This document shows, in pieces, positions 26,576 through 35,668 of a DNA stretch of 64,000 nt. The notes beneath the pieces are model-generated. The model was not told where the DNA came from. It saw nothing but the letters and a program-made list of their open reading frames with translations, and did not search any database. The stretch is from Paludibaculum fermentans_A. GTDB taxonomy: Bacteria > Acidobacteriota > Terriglobia > Bryobacterales > Bryobacteraceae. Both the position numbers and the translations under genes were made by a program. Position 1 is the first letter of the stretch. Every line of letters begins with the position of its first letter. Location of the stretch: the NCBI RefSeq assembly GCF_051172195.1, contig NZ_JBPJAQ010000001.1, forward strand, positions 3,224,001-3,288,000. The letters are read 5' to 3'.

Positions 26576-27625
26576 ATGATCGAACTCACGCACGGAGACA
26601 TTTTGCGCGCGAACGCAGAGGCACTCGTCAATACAGTCAACTGTGTCGGAGTGATGGGGCGTGGAATCGCACTGCAGTTCCGCAAGGCTTACCCGGATAA
26701 CTTCAAAGTGTACGAGGCCGCCTGCCAGAAGGGTGAAGTTCAGCCCGGGAAGATGCTGGTCTTTGAAACCCAGCTCCTCACGGGTCCTCGCTATATCATC
26801 AACTTCCCCACGAAGCGCCATTGGAAGGGGCAGAGTCGGATGGAAGATATCGACTCTGGGTTGAATGCACTTGTCCGTGAGATCCAGGACCGCGGTATCC
26901 GATCCATCGCCGTGCCCCCACTAGGCTGTGGGCTTGGGGGGCTTGATTGGCGCAAAGTGCGGCCGAAGATCACCTCCGCGCTGGAGGCACTTCCCGAGGT
27001 CGAGGTTTTGCTGTTTGAGCCTGGCGGCGCCCCAGCAGCGGAAGCGATGGTGACGGCGAAGCAGGCGCCGGAGATGACGCCGGGCCGGGCTGTGCTCATT
27101 GAACTGATGTCGCGGTATCTGGCGGCGGTGATGGACCCTTTTGTCACACTCCTCGAGATCCACAAGCTGATGTACTTTTTGCAGGAGGCGGGCGAGAATC
27201 TCAGATTGCGGTATGAGAAAGGCACCTATGGCCCGTACGCCACAAATCTCCGCCATGTATTGAACCTCGTCGAAGGTCATTTCCTCAGCGGCTATGGGGA
27301 CGCCGAGGATGATCCGCAGCGCCCTATCGAACTCCTGCCCGGCGCTTCGAAAGCTGCTGCCGGATATGTCGAAGGACATCCGGAGACACGAGCGCGCTTT
27401 GAGCGAGTGGTGAAGCTGATTCATGGATTCGAGACACCGTACGGATTGGAACTGCTCGCCACCGTGCACTGGGTATGCCAGCAGGAGGGCGCTCGATCCG
27501 AAGATGAGGCAGTAGAAGGAGTCCACGGCTGGAACGAGCGCAAGAAAGGCTTTGACCGGAAACAGATCAGCCTTGCTCGCAGGGTGCTGATGCAGCAGGG
27601 CTGGATTGAGGAACTCGTCGCATAG
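26576..27625 (+). CDS. darG: DarG-like macrodomain antitoxin
   Basis: 349 residues. The N-terminal macrodomain (about 1-150) shows NTVNCVGVMGRGIALQF, with N22 positioned to contact ADP-ribose, and FPTKRHWK, with K80 at the same number as the catalytic lysine I recall for Thermus DarG. PPLGCGLGGL follows. Residues about 165-345 form the second domain (LEIHKLMYFLQEAG, YGPYATNLRHVLN) found in full-length DarG. The macrodomain removes ADP-ribose from thymidine and the C-terminal part neutralises DarT by binding. The pair is probably translationally linked to darT. Confidence 0.92.
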   Translation: MIELTHGDILRANAEALVNTVNCVGVMGRGIALQFRKAYPDNFKVYEAACQKGEVQPGKMLVFETQLLTGPRYIINFPTKRHWKGQSRMEDIDSGLNALVREIQDRGIRSIAVPPLGCGLGGLDWRKVRPKITSALEALPEVEVLLFEPGGAPAAEAMVTAKQAPEMTPGRAVLIELMSRYLAAVMDPFVTLLEIHKLMYFLQEAGENLRLRYEKGTYGPYATNLRHVLNLVEGHFLSGYGDAEDDPQRPIELLPGASKAAAGYVEGHPETRARFERVVKLIHGFETPYGLELLATVHWVCQQEGARSEDEAVEGVHGWNERKKGFDRKQISLARRVLMQQGWIEELVA

Positions 27626-27716
27626 TTCTCCCTCAGCTTGATCTGGCGGTGCGACTTCACCACCTAAAAGTCCGGCTTGCCGAACTCGGAACTGACTGGA
27701 AGTTCCTGCCAGTTGA

Positions 27717-27739
27717 ACTGTCAAAGTTTCTTCGACAGT
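27717..27739. terminator. Hairpin downstream of darG
   Basis: ACTGTC pairs with GACAGT and an inner AAG/CTT closes a 3-nt TTT loop with one mismatch between. It lies about 90 bp after the darG stop. No T-run follows, so it is only a possible terminator. Confidence 0.3.
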
Positions 27740-27889
27740 CTCCTGCCAAGTCGAATTGCGATATTGGCATGAACCACCGTGCGATTTAAGGCGGGCTCTG
27801 TTGGCTCCAAGCGCCGGCGGTCAGGGAGCAACCTGAGTGCAGTTATCCGCGTTCCGGCGCGGCCCCGGCCCATCGGGCGATAATGGGGG

Positions 27890-28633
27890 TTGATCCAGAC
27901 TTCTCAGTTGTCGGTGGCTCGGGATTGGCTGCGCTCGGCGTCTCGCGTTGCTGTGCTTACCGGGGCTGGGATCTCGGCCGAAAGCGGGGTTCCTACGTTT
28001 CGATCGTCGGAGGGGCTTTGGCGGAACTTTCGGGCTGAGGAACTGGCTACGGCCGAGGCGTTTCATCGGGATCCGGGCCTTGTTTGGGCCTGGTACAACT
28101 GGCGGCGGGAGACTATCGCCGCTTGCCGGCCTAACCTGGGGCATTACGCTTTGGCTGAGCTCGAGAAACAGAAACCCGGGTTGACGCTGGTTACCCAGAA
28201 TGTCGACGGGCTCCATAACCGGGCCGGGAGCCAGCGGGTGCTCAAGATCCATGGGGATATCTGGTGGGTCTTGTGCCTGGCTTGTAACCGGATCACTACG
28301 GATCTGCGGGTGCCGCTGCCGGAGATTCCTCCGCATTGCTCGTGCGGGGGGCTGCTGCGGCCCGGGGTGGTGTGGTTCGGGGAGTCGCTGCCTACCGCGA
28401 CCTGGGCGCAGGCCGAGGCCGCTGTTTCGGAGTGTGAACTGCTGGTGGTGGCCGGGACCAGTTCAGTGGTGTATCCGGCCGCGAGCCTGGCTCCGCTGGC
28501 CCGGAGCCGCGGGGTGCGGGTGATTGAGATCAATACGGAGGAGACGCCGCTGAGCGGCGCGGCTGCTATTTCGCTGCGGGGGCCTTCCGGCGAATTGCTG
28601 CCGCTGCTGATCGAGTCGGCTTCCAAAGAGTAA
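27890..28633 (+). CDS. Sir2-family NAD-dependent protein deacylase
   Basis: 247 residues if the TTG at 27890 is used; a GTG at 27914 would also retain the whole fold. Sirtuin motifs are complete: VLTGAGISAESGVPTFR for NAD binding, VTQNVDGLH, and KIHGD with the catalytic histidine. The zinc site uses CLAC and CSCGG, and VVAGTSSVV and EINTEE follow. It removes acyl groups (acetyl, and in this bacterial class often succinyl) from lysines, producing nicotinamide and O-acyl-ADP-ribose. It is 2 bp upstream of larC and probably heads a five-gene operon. Confidence 0.9.
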   Translation: MIQTSQLSVARDWLRSASRVAVLTGAGISAESGVPTFRSSEGLWRNFRAEELATAEAFHRDPGLVWAWYNWRRETIAACRPNLGHYALAELEKQKPGLTLVTQNVDGLHNRAGSQRVLKIHGDIWWVLCLACNRITTDLRVPLPEIPPHCSCGGLLRPGVVWFGESLPTATWAQAEAAVSECELLVVAGTSSVVYPAASLAPLARSRGVRVIEINTEETPLSGAAAISLRGPSGELLPLLIESASKE

Positions 28634-28635
28634 CC

Positions 28636-29784
28636 ATGAGACTTGCCTACATTGATGCGTTTGCCGGGATTGCCGGCGATATGACGGTCGGCGCGCTGAT
28701 CGATGCCGGGGCCGATACGGCCGCGTTGTTTGCGGGGCTGAATTCGCTGGGGACGGCGGCCAAGTTCCGCTTCGAGAAGACGAAGCGGCAGGGGATCGCG
28801 GCCACCAAGTTCGATATTGAGTTCGAGGACCAGAAGAAGCACAGGCACCTGCCGCATATCGTGAAGATGATCGAGGCGGCTATGCTGCCGGACGCGGTGA
28901 AGGCGAACGCGATCCGGGTGTTCCAGGTGCTGGGCGAGGCGGAAGCGCAGGTCCACGGGACGCCGATCGAGAAGGTCCACTTCCACGAGGTGGGCGCGGT
29001 GGATTCGATCTGCGACATTGTGGGGGCGTGCCTGGGGTTCCACCTGCTGGGGGTGGAGTCGGTGCACTGCTCGGCCATCAATACGGGCAGCGGAACGATT
29101 ACGGCGGATCACGGGGTGATGCCGGTGCCGACTCCGGCGACGGCGCTGCTGCTGCGCGGGAAGCCTGCGTATGCGCGGGGTCCGGAGACGGAATTGACGA
29201 CGCCCACGGGCGCGGCGATTGTTGCGGCGCTGGGGCAGAGTTTCGGGCCGATGCCGGCGATGACGATTGAGCGCGGCGGGTTTGGCGCGGGCACGAAGGA
29301 TTTCCCGGGGATGGCGAATGTGGTGCGGATCCTGATCGGGTCGAACCACACGGCCAGCGAGGCTACGGTGATTTCGGTGATTGAGGCGAATATTGACGAC
29401 TCGTCGCCGGAGGTGCTGGGTTACGCGATGGACCGACTGTTCTGCGCCGGCGCGCTGGATGTGACGCTGCAGCCGGTGTTCATGAAGAAGCAAAGGCCGG
29501 GGACGCTGATGCAGGTGTTGGCGCTGCCGGCGGACCAGGAACGGTTGGCGGCCCTGATTCTGGAAGAGACGTCGACCTTTGGGTTGAGGATTACGCAGGC
29601 GGAGCGGCGGGTGGAACCGCGCACGCTGGTGCAGGTGGAAACGCCGTTCGGGAAGGTGCGGGTGAAGGTGGCCGGGAACGGTACGGCTTCGCCCGAGTTT
29701 GAAGATTGCCGCGAGCTGGCCCAGGCTACGGGACAGCCGTTGAAGACGATTTACGCGGCCGCGATCGCGGCTTACAGGAATTAG
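28636..29784 (+). CDS. larC: LarC nickel-pincer cofactor biosynthesis protein
   Basis: 382 residues. The start MRLAYIDAFAGIAGDMTVGAL is the LarC signature; VHFHEVGAVDSICDIVG, TTPTGAAIVAAL and EANIDDSSPEVLGYAMDRL are further conserved segments. LarC inserts nickel into the pyridinium dithiocarboxylate mononucleotide to complete the NPN cofactor used by LarA-type racemases and epimerases. Here it is one uninterrupted frame, whereas some lactobacilli need a programmed frameshift. No larB, larE or larA lies in the window. It is 2 bp after sir2 and 3 bp before metG. Confidence 0.93.
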   Translation: MRLAYIDAFAGIAGDMTVGALIDAGADTAALFAGLNSLGTAAKFRFEKTKRQGIAATKFDIEFEDQKKHRHLPHIVKMIEAAMLPDAVKANAIRVFQVLGEAEAQVHGTPIEKVHFHEVGAVDSICDIVGACLGFHLLGVESVHCSAINTGSGTITADHGVMPVPTPATALLLRGKPAYARGPETELTTPTGAAIVAALGQSFGPMPAMTIERGGFGAGTKDFPGMANVVRILIGSNHTASEATVISVIEANIDDSSPEVLGYAMDRLFCAGALDVTLQPVFMKKQRPGTLMQVLALPADQERLAALILEETSTFGLRITQAERRVEPRTLVQVETPFGKVRVKVAGNGTASPEFEDCRELAQATGQPLKTIYAAAIAAYRN

Positions 29785-29787
29785 CGC

Positions 29788-31824
29788 ATGTCCGGGAAAT
29801 ACTATCTCACTACGCCCATCTATTACGTGAATTCGGCGCCCCACCTGGGCACGACGTACGCGACCATGGCGGCGGACACGATCCGCCGTTACCAGGGGAT
29901 GCTCGGGAAGGAGACGCTGCTGGTGACGGGCAGCGACGAGCACAGCCAGAACGTGGAGCGGGCGGCCCGGAAGAAGGGCCTGTCGCCGTTCGACTTCTCG
30001 ACGGAGCTGTCGAACGAGTTCAAGGCGCAGTGGGACAAGTTCGAGATCCCTTACCGGTTCATCCGCACGTCGGATCCGCAGCACCAGAAGACGGTGCAGT
30101 GGCTGTTTGAGCGGTGCCGGGCGAACGGGTATATCTATCCGAGCACGTACACGGGGCAGTATTGCGTCAATGACGAGCTGTATGTGAACGATGCGCAGCC
30201 GGGCGATCCGTGTCCGGATTGCGGGCGTCCGACGGAGACGGTGACGGAGGAGAACTACTTCTTCAAACTGTCGGCGTTCCAGGACCGGCTGCTGGCGTTG
30301 TATGAAGAGCAGCCCGACTGGGTGGAGCCGGAGTACCGGAAGAACGAGATTGTGTCGTTTGTGAAGGGTGGGCTGCGGGATCTGTCGATCACGCGGACGA
30401 ATATCGCCTGGGGCATTCCAGTGCCGGTGGACGGGAACCACGTTTTCTATGTATGGTTCGATGCGCTGATCAGCTACCTGTCGGCGGTTAAGGACGAGGG
30501 GCTGTGGCCGGCGGACCTACACCTGATTGGCAAGGACATCCTGCGGTTTCATGCGATCTACTGGCCGGCGTTTTTGATGGCGGCGGACCTGCCGCTGCCG
30601 AAGAAGATCCTGGCGCATGGGTGGATTCTCAAAGATTCGATCAAGATGTCGAAGTCACGGGGGAATGTGGTGCGGCCGGAGCCGCTGCGGCAGGTGATTG
30701 GGCCGGATCCGCTGCGGTATTTCCTGCTGCGCGAGATTCCGTTCGGGCAGGACGGGAACTTCAGCTACGACGTGCTGATTACGCGGATCAATGCGGATTT
30801 GGCGAACGGGTTAGGGAACCTGGCGAGCCGGACGCTGACGATGATCCGGCAGTACTTCAACAGCGAGATTCCGGCGAGTGCCGGCGATGCCGAGTTCAAT
30901 ACTTTGGCTGAGCAGACGCGCGATCAGTATCTGGAGTCGTTCAACCGCTTTGAGTTCAACCGGGCGCTGGAGAATCTGTGGTCGATGATCAGCCGGTTGG
31001 ATAAGCACATTGTGGAGCGGGCTCCGTGGGTGCTGGCGAAGAAGCAGGATGCGGAGAGCCGGGCGGTGCTGGCGGCCACCTTGTATAACGTGGCGGAGGC
31101 GCTGCGGTTCATCTGTGTGCTGGTGCATCCGGTGATGCCGGATGCGACGCAGAAGCTGTGGAGCCAGTTGGGGATGACGACGGAGCTGGCGACGACGAAT
31201 CCGACCACGCTGGCGTGGGGCGATCTGCCGGCCGGGCAGAAGATCCAGCCGGCGGAGGGGATTTTCCCGCGGATTGACGCCAAGACGGCTATCGACAGAA
31301 TTCAGGAAATCGACGATATGGAAGCTGATCGGATCAATATGTTGTTAGGGAAGACGGACGCTCCGGCGGCGGAGGCGGCTGCGCCTGTTGCTCCGGTTGC
31401 TGCTCCGGTTGCGGCTGAACCCGCTGCTGCGGCTGCCGCGGAAGCCGCGCCTGCTGGGGGTTGGACGCCGCCGGCGGGAGTGCCGCCGCTGGCTCCGGTG
31501 ATCACGATTGACGACTTCGTGAAGGTGGATCTGCGCGTGGCGCAGGTATTGACGGCCGAGAAGGTGAAGGGTGCGGACAAGCTGCTGCATTTGACGCTGG
31601 ATGTGGCGGAAGAGAAGCCGCGGACGATTGTGGCGGGGATTGCGAAGGCGTATGAGCCGGAGCAGTTGGTGGGGCGGAAGGTGGTGATTGTGGCGAACCT
31701 GGCTCCGCGGAAGCTGCGTGGGATCGAGTCGAATGGAATGATTGTGGCGGCTTCGCTGGAAGACGGGTCGCCGGTGCTGGCGGCATTTTTGGAGTCCGTG
31801 CCGGTGGGCGCGCGGCTGAAGTGA
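29788..31824 (+). CDS. metG: Methionyl-tRNA synthetase
   Basis: 678 residues. The class I synthetase motifs are PHLGTTY (H19-L-G-T, HIGH-like) and KMSKS at 286-290. A connective zinc-knob region carries CPDCG. The anticodon-binding helical domain ends about residue 510. An Ala/Pro-rich linker (about 530-570, many AAP and AAE units) leads to a C-terminal EMAP/Trbp111-type tRNA-binding domain (FVKVDLRVAQV) that usually dimerises the enzyme. It attaches methionine to its tRNAs. Its last base is shared with the tatD start. Confidence 0.97.
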   Translation: MSGKYYLTTPIYYVNSAPHLGTTYATMAADTIRRYQGMLGKETLLVTGSDEHSQNVERAARKKGLSPFDFSTELSNEFKAQWDKFEIPYRFIRTSDPQHQKTVQWLFERCRANGYIYPSTYTGQYCVNDELYVNDAQPGDPCPDCGRPTETVTEENYFFKLSAFQDRLLALYEEQPDWVEPEYRKNEIVSFVKGGLRDLSITRTNIAWGIPVPVDGNHVFYVWFDALISYLSAVKDEGLWPADLHLIGKDILRFHAIYWPAFLMAADLPLPKKILAHGWILKDSIKMSKSRGNVVRPEPLRQVIGPDPLRYFLLREIPFGQDGNFSYDVLITRINADLANGLGNLASRTLTMIRQYFNSEIPASAGDAEFNTLAEQTRDQYLESFNRFEFNRALENLWSMISRLDKHIVERAPWVLAKKQDAESRAVLAATLYNVAEALRFICVLVHPVMPDATQKLWSQLGMTTELATTNPTTLAWGDLPAGQKIQPAEGIFPRIDAKTAIDRIQEIDDMEADRINMLLGKTDAPAAEAAAPVAPVAAPVAAEPAAAAAAEAAPAGGWTPPAGVPPLAPVITIDDFVKVDLRVAQVLTAEKVKGADKLLHLTLDVAEEKPRTIVAGIAKAYEPEQLVGRKVVIVANLAPRKLRGIESNGMIVAASLEDGSPVLAAFLESVPVGARLK

Positions 31825-32618
31825 TGGCGAGCCTGATCGACAGCCACTGCCATCTGGATGGGGAGCGGTTCGCGGAGGACCGCTCCGCCGTGATTGAGCG
31901 TGCCCGGGCGGCCGGGGTCGAGTTGATGGTGGCGATTGGGACGGGCGAGGGTCCGCCGGATCTGGAGGCGGGCATCCGTCTGGCGGAGGAATATCCCTTT
32001 ATCTACGCGACGGTGGGGGTGCACCCGCACGAAGCCGCGAAGGTGACGGAGGAGACGTGGCCGGCACTGATCGCGCTGACCGGGCATGCGAAGTGTGTGG
32101 CGGTGGGGGAGATCGGGTTGGACTACCACTACGATTTCTCGCCGCGGGCGGTGCAGCAGCAGGTGTTTGTGCGGCAGATGGAGATTGCGCGGGCGGCCGG
32201 GCAGCCGATCATCATTCATACGCGAGAGGCCTGGGCGGATACGGTGGCGCTGATCCGCGAGCATTGGGCTCCCGAGCTGGGCGGGATCTTCCATTGTTTT
32301 TCGGGTGGTCCGGCGGAGGCTCAGGAGGCGTTGGACCTGGGGTTCCACGTGAGTTTTTCGGGGATCGTGACGTTCCCGAAGGCGACCGATATTCATGAGG
32401 CGGCGCGGATGGTGCCGGCGGACCGGATCCTGGTGGAGACGGATGCGCCCTATCTTGCGCCTATTCCGTATCGCGGAAAGCGCAACGAGCCGGCGTATGT
32501 GGTGGAGACGGCGAAACGGGTTGCGGAGCTGCGCGGGGTCCCCTTTGAGGTCCTGGCGGAGCAAACGTCGGAGAATTGGCGGCGTCTGTGTTTGCAGGCA
32601 GGCAGGCGCAACGGATAA
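31824..32618 (+). CDS. tatD: TatD family metal-dependent DNase
   Basis: 264 residues from the ATG at 31824, overlapping the metG stop (TGATG). The metal site is complete: DSHCHLD, GEIGLDYHYD, IIHTREA, FHCFSGG and ETDAPYL. TatD enzymes have 3'-5' exonuclease activity and are linked to DNA repair and D-amino-acyl-tRNA or RNA clean-up. It often lies beside metG in bacteria, as here. Confidence 0.94.
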   Translation: MASLIDSHCHLDGERFAEDRSAVIERARAAGVELMVAIGTGEGPPDLEAGIRLAEEYPFIYATVGVHPHEAAKVTEETWPALIALTGHAKCVAVGEIGLDYHYDFSPRAVQQQVFVRQMEIARAAGQPIIIHTREAWADTVALIREHWAPELGGIFHCFSGGPAEAQEALDLGFHVSFSGIVTFPKATDIHEAARMVPADRILVETDAPYLAPIPYRGKRNEPAYVVETAKRVAELRGVPFEVLAEQTSENWRRLCLQAGRRNG

Positions 32619-32632
32619 ACTTGGTTCAGTCG

Positions 32633-33634
32633 ATGGCAACCGGCAAGCTGGGTCTCGCACTCACTACTCGTGAAATTCTAAGCCTCGTCTCGAAAGATCT
32701 CGAGAAGGTGGAGCAGGAGTTTCGCCTGGAGTCGGTGGCCTCGGTGGAAGCGGTCTCGCAGATCGCGCAGTATCTGCAAGGCAATGGCGGGAAACGGCTT
32801 CGGCCGATCATGCTGCTGGTGTCGTGCCGGTTGTTCCGCGAGCCGTCACCGGAAGCGATCCGCCTGGCGGCCGTGGTGGAGTTGATCCACACCGCGACGC
32901 TGGTGCACGACGACATCATTGATGACGCGAAGACGCGGCGCGGCAAACCCTCGGCTAATGTTCTGTGGGGGAACCATACTTCGGTCCTGGCCGGCGACTG
33001 GCTGTACATGCAGGCATTCCAAATTGCCCTCCGCATGCGCAGTTTTGAAGTGCTGGACCTGCTGATTACGCTGACGCAGCAGATGGTGGACGGCGAGTTG
33101 CTGCAGTTGGAGCGGATCGGCCGCATCGATATTACGGAAGCGGATTCGATGGAGCTGATGGACCGCAAGACGGCCACGCTGTTTTCGGCGTGTACGCGGC
33201 TGGGGGCCATTGCGGCGGGCGCCACGGAGTCGCAGCAGACGGTGTTGGGCGAGTTTGGGTGGAACCTGGGGATGGCGTTCCAACTGGTGGACGACATTCT
33301 GGACTTCACGTCGCGGGAGTCGATACTGGGCAAGCCGGTGGGGAATGATTTGCGGGAAGGCAAAGTGACCTTGCCGCTGATTTATGCCTTGCAGGATGCG
33401 AGTCCGGCGGACCGGGTGAAGGTGGAGACCGTGCTGAAGGAAGGGAACTACGAGAAGGTTGCCTTCGAGGAGATCCGAGGGATTCTCGATAAGCATCGCG
33501 GGGTGGAACGGGCCCGGGTGCGCGCGCATGAGTTTACGGCTAAGGCTCGTACGCTGCTGCAGACGTTTGATGAGTGTCCGGCGCGGACGGCGTTGTTCGC
33601 GGCTACGGATTTGGTGGCGGATCGGGATCGGTAG
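32633..33634 (+). CDS. Polyprenyl synthetase (octaprenyl/nonaprenyl diphosphate synthase type)
   Basis: 333 residues from the ATG at 32633; the preceding TTG frame has no better ribosome-binding site. The first aspartate-rich motif is HDDIIDD (D93, D94, D97) and the second is LVDDILDF (D220, D221, D224). GGKRLRP binds isopentenyl diphosphate. Such enzymes make the long isoprenoid tail for menaquinone or ubiquinone. The chain length cannot be assigned precisely. It is last in the sir2-larC-metG-tatD run. Confidence 0.92.
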   Translation: MATGKLGLALTTREILSLVSKDLEKVEQEFRLESVASVEAVSQIAQYLQGNGGKRLRPIMLLVSCRLFREPSPEAIRLAAVVELIHTATLVHDDIIDDAKTRRGKPSANVLWGNHTSVLAGDWLYMQAFQIALRMRSFEVLDLLITLTQQMVDGELLQLERIGRIDITEADSMELMDRKTATLFSACTRLGAIAAGATESQQTVLGEFGWNLGMAFQLVDDILDFTSRESILGKPVGNDLREGKVTLPLIYALQDASPADRVKVETVLKEGNYEKVAFEEIRGILDKHRGVERARVRAHEFTAKARTLLQTFDECPARTALFAATDLVADRDR

Positions 33635-33696
33635 AGGGGCGGCGGCTGCAGAGTTAGACTCCCTTTTGGATTGGTTGGGGACTTTTCGTTATTCCC

Positions 33697-33726
33697 CCGC
33701 TCCCTGACGGTCGCGGCTCCGTTTGC
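33697..33726 (-). repeat. Dispersed intergenic repeat, copy 2 (inverted)
   Basis: This 30-bp stretch is the exact reverse complement of 3226-3255. A partial second unit (GGCTCCGTTTGCGCGG) follows at 33731-33746, so the tandem arrangement seen near 3.2 kb also occurs here. Both lie in non-coding DNA after a gene's stop. Confidence 0.8.
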
Positions 33727-33798
33727 GGGCGGCTCCGTTTGCGCGGAGCTCGGGTTGGACCGGCGGGACTCCTAAACACTTACACTGGTGACGGCACC

Positions 33799-35628
33799 AT
33801 GAACCGCCGGGAATTCGCTGCTACTCCTTTGCTGCTCACCGCCTGCGGCCGCGCCCAGCCTGAAACCGGCTGGCCGGCGAAGTGGGACCGCGAGCTGATC
33901 CTCAAATCCGCACAGATTGCCGATGAAAAGTTCGATCCGGAACACAAGATGATCTCTGTGATTCTGGGGCCGGAGTATCGCTATCACACGAAGATGCGGG
34001 AGTGCCGGGCGCACCCGACGAGGGACTCGCTGGCGTATGCGTTGTTCCTGCTCGAAGAGGGTTCGAAGGAGCGGGTGGAGCGGGCTAAGGAGATTCTGGA
34101 TCGCGTCCTGAATTTGCAGGTGGTGGATCCGGAGTCGAAGTGGTATGGCATCTGGGGCTGGTATATGGAGGAGCCTCCGGACAAGATGGCTCCGGCGGAC
34201 TGGAACTGGGCGGACTTCAACGGATCGCTGCTGCTGGTGATCGAGTTCCGGAACGGGAGCAAGCTGGGGGCGGAGCTGCGGGCGCGGGTGCGGGCGTCGA
34301 TCGGGCATGCGGCGCATTCCGTGAAGCGGCGGAACGTGTCGATGTCGTATACGAACATCGCGATGAAGGGCACGTTTGTGACGCAGGCGGCGGCGGAGCT
34401 TCTGAACGACGAAGAGCTGCGCGCCTATGCGAAAGACCGCATGGTGCGGCTGTGCCAGGCGATTGACGAGACCGGGAGTTTTGCGGAGTACAACTCGCCG
34501 ACGTATGCGCTGGTGAGTCTGACGGCGCTGACGCGGATCCGGATGTTTGTGAAGGATGCGGAGGCGAAGCGGCGGGCGGCGCTGCTGGAGCGGCGGTTGT
34601 GGCTGCATATGGCGGCGCATTGGGATGCGGCGCGGAAGCAGTTCGCGGGTCCGATGAGCCGGTGTTACCGGAACGACATAGGGTATCCGGCGTGGCTGGA
34701 GAAGGCGCTGGGCGGGCGGCTGAAGCTGGTGACTCCGCAGAACCGGACGGACGACGGGGATACGGGGATCCACGATTACCGGTGTCCGGTGGATCTGGCG
34801 GACCGGTTCCTGAAGGCGGAGCCGGAGCGGGAGCAGCGGGAACTGTTCGTGACCAAGCCTGAGACCGCCGGGACGACCTATTTCTCGAAGGACTTCTCAA
34901 TTGGGACGGCGAATCGAGGGGACTTCTGGGTGCAGCGGCGGCCGCTGATTGGATTCTTTGGTGATGATTCCAGGCCGGCGCGGACGGTGCAGCTGCGGGT
35001 GGTGAAGGACGGGTACGATTTCTCGTCGGCACTGTTCTTTAGCGCGCAGCGGGGTCCGCGGGTGTTGGGCATGATCAACTTCCGCAGTCCGGGGGGCGAC
35101 AAACACATCTCGCTGGATCCTATTAAGGATGGGGCGTTCGACTGCGGGCGGCTGTTCGTGGAGTTTGACGTCGAGGGGTTGGACGCGTTCACGACGGAGC
35201 AGATTGAGAACACGGTGTTTGTGAAGTCGAAGAGCCTGCAACTGCGGTTTCGCGTGCTGGATGCGCGATGGGGGGCGCTGCGGCCGGAGTTGAAGGTGTC
35301 GAAGACGACACAGAGTGTGACGGTGACTTTGGATCTCAAGCCGGCCACGGCTCCGAAGCGGGTGCGGTGGAGCGAGGTGCCGGCGGCCTATGCGGCGTTT
35401 GCGCTGGAACTGGCGGACGGCGACGGGACTTTCCCCGATTCGATGCCTGTTTCGAAACTAGAGGGATCGCTGCTGCATGCGGAGTGGGGTGAGCTGAAGC
35501 TGGCGGCCTCGACGCGGGTGCAGCCGGTGGAGCGGCACCAGTTGGATTTCCAGGGGGATGGGCGGCCGGTGCCCAGGCTGGAAAACCGGCTGTTGGCGGG
35601 GATTGCGCCGGGCATTCGGGTGGGGTAA
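33799..35628 (+). CDS. Tat/lipoprotein-type secreted protein of unknown function
   Basis: 609 residues from the ATG at 33799. The N-terminus has RRE plus a lipobox-like LLLTAC, so it may be Tat-exported and lipid-anchored. Residues about 30-330 are helical, with many aromatic residues (WYGIWGWYMEE, WNWADFNGS), suggestive of an alpha/alpha-toroid as in polysaccharide lyases. The last 250 residues are beta-rich. I see no diagnostic catalytic motif, so lyase activity is only a structural guess. It is followed 40 bp later by a Tat-tagged sugar isomerase gene and could share its transcript. Confidence 0.75.
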   Translation: MNRREFAATPLLLTACGRAQPETGWPAKWDRELILKSAQIADEKFDPEHKMISVILGPEYRYHTKMRECRAHPTRDSLAYALFLLEEGSKERVERAKEILDRVLNLQVVDPESKWYGIWGWYMEEPPDKMAPADWNWADFNGSLLLVIEFRNGSKLGAELRARVRASIGHAAHSVKRRNVSMSYTNIAMKGTFVTQAAAELLNDEELRAYAKDRMVRLCQAIDETGSFAEYNSPTYALVSLTALTRIRMFVKDAEAKRRAALLERRLWLHMAAHWDAARKQFAGPMSRCYRNDIGYPAWLEKALGGRLKLVTPQNRTDDGDTGIHDYRCPVDLADRFLKAEPEREQRELFVTKPETAGTTYFSKDFSIGTANRGDFWVQRRPLIGFFGDDSRPARTVQLRVVKDGYDFSSALFFSAQRGPRVLGMINFRSPGGDKHISLDPIKDGAFDCGRLFVEFDVEGLDAFTTEQIENTVFVKSKSLQLRFRVLDARWGALRPELKVSKTTQSVTVTLDLKPATAPKRVRWSEVPAAYAAFALELADGDGTFPDSMPVSKLEGSLLHAEWGELKLAASTRVQPVERHQLDFQGDGRPVPRLENRLLAGIAPGIRVG

Positions 35629-35668
35629 GCTGCTGTTTGGCTCAACACTATCGAAAGGTGTGTATTCC

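Noticed and set aside
28144..30441. Long antisense open frame of about 765 codons opposite sir2, larC and metG
   Set aside because: The sense genes have full family motifs; the antisense product is Arg/His/Leu-rich, as expected for a shadow frame in GC-rich DNA.
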